A DNA stretch of 64,000 nt from positions 1-64,000 of the forward strand of contig JAUYJO010000006.1 of assembly GCA_030700315.1 (NCBI GenBank), given 5' to 3'. The position numbers and the translations under genes are program-made. Shown here piece by piece: positions 58,373 through 64,000 of the stretch; position 1 is the stretch's first letter, and each line of letters starts with the position of its first letter. This DNA comes from Gallionella sp. (GTDB lineage: Bacteria; Pseudomonadota; Gammaproteobacteria; Burkholderiales; Gallionellaceae). The notes beneath the pieces were generated by a model. That model was not told where the DNA came from. It did no database searches and was given only the letters and a program-made list of their open reading frames with translations.

Positions 58373-59469
58373 GGTTTTTCCACCACGGCGGTGACCAGCG
58401 GGATACCCGCGTCGGCCAGCGAATTCTTCAGCCTGGGCAAGGCGCTATGGAACAAGTGCGCGGTCGCCGGCTCCGTTGCGCGCAACATCACCCGCAGCCC
58501 GCTCTCGGCGAACACCAGGCGCGCATGGACGCCGCCCAGACTGGGCAAGGTCAGCTCCATCTCGGTGCTCCACTGGCGCTCATCCTGCTGCCGCGCCTGG
58601 TGTTCCGGCTGCCCCCGAATTTCCCACTGCATCTGCTGGCCGGGCCAGACCTGCCCCATCCACACCAGATGATGCTGCTCCAGCGTGTGCAACTGCTGCT
58701 GCACCATATGCACCAGCTCCTTCGCGATCGGCTGGGCGGCATCGCCGCCGGGCTTGGCTTGCGTCGCTTGGTTAGGCTGCATGGCGGTCTTCTCGGTCGC
58801 AGCTTGTTCGGTGGCGGGCTTGAGCGCCCCGGCGACATTCGCCTGCGCCTGCGCGGCGGCGTTTTTACCGGGTGCGACATACTGCCCGTCCGGCAACTGC
58901 GCGCCCTTCCCGGTCAACAAATTCTGCGGCTCCTCGCGCAACTGGTTGATGCTGCGCTCGCCGCGTATCCACTGCGCCTGGTGCGATTCGTAAAACAGGC
59001 CGCTCTTGCCCAGCGTCTCGCGCAGCGCCCCGGCCAGCACCTTGGTATCCGGCATCTGCTGCCCCGTCTCCCAGACCGCCTTGTTGCCGGACTGCTGGAC
59101 AATCGGCCGCTCGATCGGTCGCTCCGCCAGATTGGAAAGCATGCGCGCAGTCGAACCGATTTGCTCGGGAGTGGAAAGCGGATTGGTCGAAGCGACAATG
59201 CCGAAAGTAATGCGCGGCTGCAGCGAAAGTACTTCCAGCTTGATCGTATCGCCCGCCTTGATATTGCCGGGCAAGCGCATCTGCAAGGTCTGCCCGGCAA
59301 CCTGCACCTTGAACAAACCCTCGCTGAGTTTTTCCTGAACCGAACCCTGCAACTGCTGCCCGGGCTCAAGATTGGTGACAGGCTTGGGTGTCTCCGCAGT
59401 CAGCGCGACCGGAGGCCTTCCGGTATTGGAAAGGATTTGCAGCGCGCTGATTACATTAGCGGGTAACAT
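58369..59469 (-). CDS. fliK: Flagellar hook-length control protein-like
   Basis: C-terminal WSTEMELTLPSLGGVHARLVFAESGLRVMLRA; Gln/Ala-rich middle; next to fhlB-like gene. Confidence 0.8.
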   Translation of the reverse strand: MLPANVISALQILSNTGRPPVALTAETPKPVTNLEPGQQLQGSVQEKLSEGLFKVQVAGQTLQMRLPGNIKAGDTIKLEVLSLQPRITFGIVASTNPLSTPEQIGSTARMLSNLAERPIERPIVQQSGNKAVWETGQQMPDTKVLAGALRETLGKSGLFYESHQAQWIRGERSINQLREEPQNLLTGKGAQLPDGQYVAPGKNAAAQAQANVAGALKPATEQAATEKTAMQPNQATQAKPGGDAAQPIAKELVHMVQQQLHTLEQHHLVWMGQVWPGQQMQWEIRGQPEHQARQQDERQWSTEMELTLPSLGGVHARLVFAESGLRVMLRATEPATAHLFHSALPRLKNSLADAGIPLVTAVVEKP

Positions 59470-59492
59470 CGTATGGCGATCGCCCAGTTAAG

Positions 59493-59550
59493 GTGAAACA
59501 ACACCCAATCACCCTCCGCTTCGCTCCCCCCCCTTTTTCAAAGGGGGTCT
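59493..59550. repeat. GTGAAACAACACCCAATC.CCCTCCGCTTCGCTCC.CCCCCTTTTTCAAAGGGGG repeat, copy 1
   Basis: Near-identical to 60648-60704. Confidence 0.88.
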
Positions 59551-59581
59551 AGTGAGGATTTACTTTTAGTTTCACCATTCA

Positions 59582-59720
59582 ACCCAGATAATCTATTAGC
59601 TCTTGAGGCATTGCAAAATAAATGGGTTGTAGGTCGGGTTTTAACCCGACCGCTTCGGCAGGCTCAGGACAGGCATGTCGGGCTGAAGCCCGACCTACGT
59701 CCAAATGAATTATCTGGGTT
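59582..59720. repeat. AACCCAGATA...TATCTGGGTT element, copy 4 with an internal CGCTTCGGCAGGCTCAGGACAGGC insert
   Basis: Perfect terminal inverted repeat. Confidence 0.9.
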
Positions 59721-59760
59721 CAAAGCAGCTCATCCCCTGCAGGTTACTTTTGAAACAACA

Positions 59761-59880
59761 GCAGCCCGGATGGAGCCCTTCGACAGACTCAGGACAGGCT
59801 GCACGAAATCCGGGGAACCGCTGGGCGCGCCCGAAAAATCCCCGGATTCCATTGCATTCCGTCCGGGCTACGCTTGCTAC
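59761..59880. repeat. AGCCCGGATG.AGCCCTTCGACAG.CTCAGGACAGGCTGCACGAAATCCGGGGAA...CCGGGCTACGC repeat, copy 1
   Basis: Near-identical to 60736-60850. Confidence 0.88.
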
Positions 59881-60296
59881 AGACACGACATCCCCAGCGT
59901 CTGCGCCGCTTTATTCAATCTGCTATCAAAGCAGGCAAAGAGCACCGGCGTTTGAGCAATATGGCCAACCTCAAAAGCTGCGGCGAGCTGAATGCTGTCG
60001 TAGCCGCGCAGCGCAAAGGTATCCGCATACTCTCCAGCCAACTCCACCAATGGCTGGTCGACTTCCAGTACGACAAAGCGCGGCCAGTCTGTAGCCAGCG
60101 CAGTTTTGGCGTGCTCGATAAGCGCGGCATCATCCGGCACTTCCCGCGCCCGCCTGGACAAGGCTGCATGAGCCTCAGTCCAAGCGATGCGGCATACTGC
60201 AACAGCCTCCGCTTCGGACACACGCAATTTCATCGCTTCACTTCCCACCTCGACAACGTACAACTTCAGCAACGCGGAAGTGTCGCAAAACAAAAT
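59877..60296 (-). CDS. PIN-domain toxin (VapC-like); start in the ATGA overlap with the antitoxin (about 60299)
   Basis: MILFCDTSALLKLYVVEVGSE...WTEAHAALSRR...FALRGYDSIQLAAA...ACFDSRLNKAAQTLG. Confidence 0.88.
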   Translation of the reverse strand: MLFCDTSALLKLYVVEVGSEAMKLRVSEAEAVAVCRIAWTEAHAALSRRAREVPDDAALIEHAKTALATDWPRFVVLEVDQPLVELAGEYADTFALRGYDSIQLAAAFEVGHIAQTPVLFACFDSRLNKAAQTLGMSCL

Positions 60297-60559
60297 CATC
60301 CGCGATCTTCCATCACCATTGCAGAAACCGTCTTGCCACGCTGCTGCAACGTAATCATCGCACCCTCCGGTTTGCCGCCTTGCCAAGTTGCAACACCTGC
60401 AGCCAGCAAGCGAGCCACACCCGTACTCCCAGTCACCGGCACACCCACGATCCGCGCCACCACCTTGTGATGTGAAGTCAGCTCAACCAACAGCCCGGAC
60501 TGCGCCTTTCTGACATACTGCGACAAATGAGACTTGAATTCCTGCATAGACACCTGCAT
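60296..60559 (-). CDS. Phd/YefM-type antitoxin
   Basis: MQVSMQEFKSHLSQYVRKAQSGLLVELTSHHKVVARIVG; overlaps the PIN toxin start. Confidence 0.85.
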   Translation of the reverse strand: MQVSMQEFKSHLSQYVRKAQSGLLVELTSHHKVVARIVGVPVTGSTGVARLLAAGVATWQGGKPEGAMITLQQRGKTVSAMVMEDRG

Positions 60560-60647
60560 TTGCGACCCTTTTTATTTAAAAAACGAGCAAATTGTGTCCT
60601 GTTTGATCGGATAGATCAACAAAAGAAATTGATGTCACGCCAATAAC

Positions 60648-60704
60648 GTGAAACAACACCCAATCCCCCTCCGCTTCGCTCCACCCCCTTTTTCAAAGGG
60701 GGTT
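60648..60704. repeat. GTGAAACAACACCCAATC repeat, copy 2
   Basis: See 59493. Confidence 0.88.
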
Positions 60705-60735
60705 TTTCCTCACTTTGAAAAAAGATGCTAGGTAG

Positions 60736-60850
60736 TAGCCCGGATGAAGCCCTTCGACAGGCTCAGGACAGGCTGCACGAAATCCGGGGAATCGCTGGGC
60801 GCGCCCGAAAAAGCCCCGTATTCCATTGCATTCCATCCGGGCTACGCTTG
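60736..60850. repeat. AGCCCGGATGAAGCCCTTCGACAGGCTCAGG...CCGGGCTACGC repeat, copy 2
   Basis: See 59761. Confidence 0.88.
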
Positions 60851-60854
60851 CTGC

Positions 60855-61172
60855 TCAAAACCCCTGAAACAGAAAGTCCAGCGCGTTGTTGATAATCACC
60901 TGTTCGCTGGCCAGCGATTGCACCGGTTGCTTGAGCAGGCGCAAGGGCACTGCGGCCAACTTGGGCGTTTCCAGCAGGCAGTCGATACCTTCGATCATGA
61001 AAACAGGTGTCAAGCGCATCGGAATCTGGCTGGCATGAAACCGGTCGCGGCGACGCAAGGGTACGACTACCCGGGTTTCCAGACCATGCAGCAAATCACT
61101 TTGCACATCCAGCAAAAAAGGCACATCGGCGGCATGAGTGCCACTATTACGAAAAACATCAAAGCGCGCCAT
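60855..61172 (-). CDS. ccdB: CcdB-family toxin
   Basis: MARFDVFRNSGTHAADVPFLLDVQSDLLHGLETRVVVPL...RLTPVFMIEG. Confidence 0.88.
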   Translation of the reverse strand: MARFDVFRNSGTHAADVPFLLDVQSDLLHGLETRVVVPLRRRDRFHASQIPMRLTPVFMIEGIDCLLETPKLAAVPLRLLKQPVQSLASEQVIINNALDFLFQGF

Positions 61173-61173
61173 G

Positions 61174-61413
61174 TCAGAATGAGCGCCAAGCCTCAAGCGG
61201 CAGCCCCTCACGAGACACATCTGCATTATAGACTGCGATAAATTCAGCATTTTCGGACTGCCAGCGCCGCTCCTGTTCACTCTTAACCAATTCGCGCAAA
61301 AACCGGTCGCAAGCAAGAGAAATATTGATCCCCAAAGCCTTCGCCTCGTTCAACACATCGGCGGAAAGGGTGATATTGGTGGCTTTTTTAGGAGCAGTGG
61401 CAATATTGGACAT
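61174..61413 (-). CDS. ccdA: CcdA-family antitoxin
   Basis: ATNITLSADVLNEAKALGINISLACDRFLRELVKSEQERRWQSENAEFIAVYN. Confidence 0.88.
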   Translation of the reverse strand: MSNIATAPKKATNITLSADVLNEAKALGINISLACDRFLRELVKSEQERRWQSENAEFIAVYNADVSREGLPLEAWRSF

Positions 61414-61481
61414 AAAGGCCTCATGATGATGTTTTCTTTATATGCGCATACTATCACAACATGATTTATTTTCGTTGTTAG

Positions 61482-61862
61482 CTATTTAACCCTGGCGTGC
61501 GGAATATTCGGACTGCTTGGATTGACCACAATACTTTGCCGGCTGGGCGACAAAAGCAGATCCATATCCTCCATCTGTACCGCGCCAAGAAGAGCCTCAT
61601 CCCCCAGCACCAGCGCGCCGACAAAACATATCCTGTTCTCGAACGACACCTTCACGGGGCCCACATACGGGACATTCATCGAGCGGCCATCCGCCACGGT
61701 AACCTCGCGCAAAGATTCCGTCTGCAAATCGAGCTGCAAAGCAATGTGCTCGGGCAAGCACAACATAAGCGCGCCGGTATCAGCAAGCGCCCTGATGCTC
61801 ATCGGTCGGAGTTCAGGTTTGCGCGGGTTACTTAGCTCAATACTGGCAAAAATGTGCCCCAT
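61482..61862 (-). CDS. Clan AA aspartic protease (retropepsin-like) domain protein
   Basis: IRALADTGALMLCLPEHIALQLDL (DTGA active-site-like motif). Confidence 0.75.
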   Translation of the reverse strand: MGHIFASIELSNPRKPELRPMSIRALADTGALMLCLPEHIALQLDLQTESLREVTVADGRSMNVPYVGPVKVSFENRICFVGALVLGDEALLGAVQMEDMDLLLSPSRQSIVVNPSSPNIPHARVK

Positions 61863-62004
61863 AGCCGCCCTTCCTTTCAGTGAACCCTCGGCATATTGAT
61901 ATACCCATATGCCGAGCATAAAAGGGGCTCACCTTCATGGCACTCGGTTAAGGGATTATGGCTCTGTCATGATCGAGTGGTTTATGGCCACGGCACGATA
62001 TAAC

Positions 62005-62072
62005 CGTAGGGCGGGTTCTACCCGCCGGATAAAGATGTCGGGCGGAGCCCGACCTACGGATTATTTTCCTAT
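62005..62072. repeat. CGTAGGGCGGGTTCTACCCGCC element, copy 3
   Basis: See 55997. Confidence 0.88.
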
Positions 62073-62074
62073 TG

Positions 62075-62140
62075 GTAACTACTCAGGTTGGAAAAACTCC
62101 CCCGCCAGATACCAACGTCCAGCCGCGCCTGAGTAGTTAC
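62075..62140. repeat. Short ITR element GTAACTACTCAGG...CCTGAGTAGTTAC (66 bp)
   Basis: Perfect GTAACTACTCAGG/CCTGAGTAGTTAC termini. Confidence 0.9.
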
Positions 62141-62185
62141 CATGAAAGTATGTGAAAGGCCTTCGCACACTTAGGGAACACAAAC

Positions 62186-62509
62186 CTACCCCCCATAAAC
62201 CCGCTGCAATTTTTGCTCCTGGCGGTTGCTTTGCATGATGCGCTGCAACTGGCCCATCCACGCCACGGTGCGGCTGCGGATATCGGCGTCGTGTTCGAGG
62301 ATTTTCTTGATGATCTGCGCCTTGCGCTGGCGGGCTGGCTCGTCCAGCGTGGCTGCCGCATCCGCGCGCTTCATCGCGGCGACATAGCGGCTGCACTGCT
62401 GCTCGAGATCAATCAGATGATCCCACTCGCCTTGTTCTGCCGCCTCGCGCATCTGCGCGGTCAGCGTGGACAGCGACTCGTAATTTTTGATGACTTCATG
62501 GCTGCCCAT
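62186..62509 (-). CDS. fliT: Flagellar chaperone FliT-like
   Basis: NYESLSTLTAQMREAAEQGEWDHLIDLEQQCSRYV; downstream of fliS. Confidence 0.8.
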   Translation of the reverse strand: MGSHEVIKNYESLSTLTAQMREAAEQGEWDHLIDLEQQCSRYVAAMKRADAAATLDEPARQRKAQIIKKILEHDADIRSRTVAWMGQLQRIMQSNRQEQKLQRVYGG

Positions 62510-62511
62510 TT

Positions 62512-63222
62512 TTATACCCTCCCGTATAGCGATTGCACCTTATTTGCCATACGTTGTTGCTGCGGCGGCAAGGACGGCGGCGCATCGGCCACCCTGGCCG
62601 GAGCGGCTGCCATAGCGGCTACTGGCTTGGGTTGCGGTGCGGCAACGGGTGCGGCGGATGCTGCTTTAGTTTGGGGCGGCACGGCTGCAACAGGTGTCGG
62701 TTTAGCCTGGGGTTGCATCGGCGCAGCCTTTGGCTGCATCTGATTGGCGGCAACTGGCGCCGCATAAACCTGCGACTGTTTGGCGGGTGGCGCTACGACT
62801 TCAGCGGCCTGCGCTGCTGCGGCGGCGGCCGCTGCTGCACCGGGACGAATGCTTTCCCACGCACCTTTCAAATCGTTCAACAGGCGCGCCACTTCATCCA
62901 ACGCACCCATGTCGTTGTTCAAGTTGGCGGACAGCAGGCGGCTGCCCATATAGGTGTACAGCGACGACAGATTTTCCGCCAATTCGCCGCCCACCTTCTT
63001 ATCCAGACTGGCGTTCAAGCCTTCGTCGATGATGGTAATCGCCTTGGAAATCGCCGCGCCCTTGGCGGGAATATCCTTGCGCATCATGCCGCTCTTGGCG
63101 CTGGCGATGGCCAACAATGCGCCCTGATACAACATCGCAATCAGCTTGTGCGGGTCGGCGCCCAGCGCGCCGGATTCGACACCAATTTTGTTGTAGGCTT
63201 TGCTGGCTAGGGTTGCGTTCAT
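62512..63222 (-). CDS. fliS: Flagellar export chaperone FliS with long Ala/Pro-rich C-terminal extension
   Basis: AYNKIGVESGALGADPHKLIAMLYQGALLAIASAKSGM...SRLLSANLNND. Confidence 0.92.
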   Translation of the reverse strand: MNATLASKAYNKIGVESGALGADPHKLIAMLYQGALLAIASAKSGMMRKDIPAKGAAISKAITIIDEGLNASLDKKVGGELAENLSSLYTYMGSRLLSANLNNDMGALDEVARLLNDLKGAWESIRPGAAAAAAAAAQAAEVVAPPAKQSQVYAAPVAANQMQPKAAPMQPQAKPTPVAAVPPQTKAASAAPVAAPQPKPVAAMAAAPARVADAPPSLPPQQQRMANKVQSLYGRV

Positions 63223-63239
63223 GATAATCCTCCGTTCGT

Positions 63240-64000
63240 TCAATTATTGTTGCTGATTTGCGCGAGTTGCTGCGTTAAATAAACGCTGGTGTTATTCATA
63301 CTGTTCAGCAAGGAATCCAGCGAGGTAAATTGGGCGCGATAGCGTTTTTCCACCGACAGCAAGCGGGTTTCCATCTCGGCGGCGCGCTGCTTGATGTCGG
63401 CAATCGTCCTGCCGATACCATCGGTGCGGTTGGCCAGTATGCCGTTGCTGGCCAACGCCGAAGTCGTAAAAGTATTCAGCTTGGTCAGCAAGCCATTATC
63501 GGAAGAAAACAAAAGGGCAATATCGTTAAAATTATCCTTCATTGCCGTATCGAGTTTGGTTTGATCCAACTTCAGTGTGCCATCTTTCTGGAAAGACACA
63601 CCAACATCGGAAATCGTATTCAACGCCCCGGACGTACCGCTCACTGCCGAACCCAGTAGGTTGCGCAACTGTGATTGCACGCTTCGTATTGTGGAATCGC
63701 CTTGCAACGTCGCCCCTTTTTGGGAGGTTACATCATAAGAAGTTTCGGTTTTTAATATCCCCGCCAGATCGTTATAGGCCTTCACCAGGCTGGCCACCGA
63801 AGTGCTGATCGAGGAAGTATCGCGCGCCACGGTCAGCTTGACCGGCGTGTCAATTTCGGTTTCCTTGAGCAGATTGAGCGTGACACCATGGATCACATCG
63901 GAAACCGAATTGGACTCCTTGCTGATCAGCAGCCCGTTCACCCTGAAATTGGCGTTGCTTGCCGTCACGGTTTCGGCCAGGTTTTGCCCGCCATCTACCC
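63240..64000 (-). CDS. fliD: Flagellar cap protein FliD, C-terminal part (gene continues past window end)
   Basis: NFRVNGLLISKESNSVSDVIHGVTLNLLKETEIDTPVKLTVARD; C-term MNNTSVYLTQQLAQISNNN. Confidence 0.9.
   Translation of the reverse strand, partial: VDGGQNLAETVTASNANFRVNGLLISKESNSVSDVIHGVTLNLLKETEIDTPVKLTVARDTSSISTSVASLVKAYNDLAGILKTETSYDVTSQKGATLQGDSTIRSVQSQLRNLLGSAVSGTSGALNTISDVGVSFQKDGTLKLDQTKLDTAMKDNFNDIALLFSSDNGLLTKLNTFTTSALASNGILANRTDGIGRTIADIKQRAAEMETRLLSVEKRYRAQFTSLDSLLNSMNNTSVYLTQQLAQISNNN

Noticed and set aside
58447-59466. 339-aa plus-strand ORF opposite fliK
   Set aside because: Shadow ORF of a GC-rich gene; Leu/Arg-rich without domain motifs
47828-62140. CRISPR array
   Set aside because: Repeats are dispersed, palindromic and of several families; no regular repeat-spacer periodicity or cas genes

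Overview
The window looks like a betaproteobacterial chromosome; a Gallionellaceae/Nitrosomonadales-like origin is inferred from gene content only. From left to right: (1) an exopolysaccharide block (about 0.4-8.6 kb, minus strand) with a fused epimerase-glycosyltransferase, GT2, GT1, a methyltransferase, a flippase, GDP-fucose synthase and a MarR/EPS-type regulator; (2) a housekeeping stretch (8.7-14.5 kb) with a frameshifted pepD, rsuA, a YlqF/RbgA-type GTPase, a methyltransferase, tRNA-Pro(CGG) and ispB; (3) a Gld-type ABC transporter block with a DUF4340-like and a LivK-like protein; (4) a plus-strand block (21-28.4 kb) with an SUMF1 protein, two cytochrome b/b6 systems whose C-termini carry CxxCH tails, and two Vgb-like beta-propellers, with no Rieske gene; (5) a large minus-strand block (about 28.7-45.4 kb) with multiple cytochromes c, a divergent NosZ-like CuA protein, a cytochrome bd-like CydA-superfamily protein, an NxrC/ethylbenzene-dehydrogenase-gamma-like cytochrome, three microproteins absent from the ORF track, and a tetrapyrrole module (HemG-like, NirJ/AhbD-like radical SAM with PCP_red repeats, UspA with PCP_red repeats); (6) bepA-like and rpmE, then a copper/cytochrome c maturation cluster (49.5-55.9 kb); (7) a flagellar region (two YcgR-like genes, fhlB-like, fliK, fliT, fliS, partial fliD) interrupted by a toxin-antitoxin and repeat island. 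Several families of short palindromic or ITR-bounded repeats are scattered through intergenic sites and touch some gene ends. The best candidate for an undescribed system is the NosZ-like / bd-like / microprotein / tetrapyrrole respiratory cluster at about 29-45.4 kb, with its probable Cu-assembly cluster at 49.5-55.9 kb. All family calls were made by eye; no database search was run.
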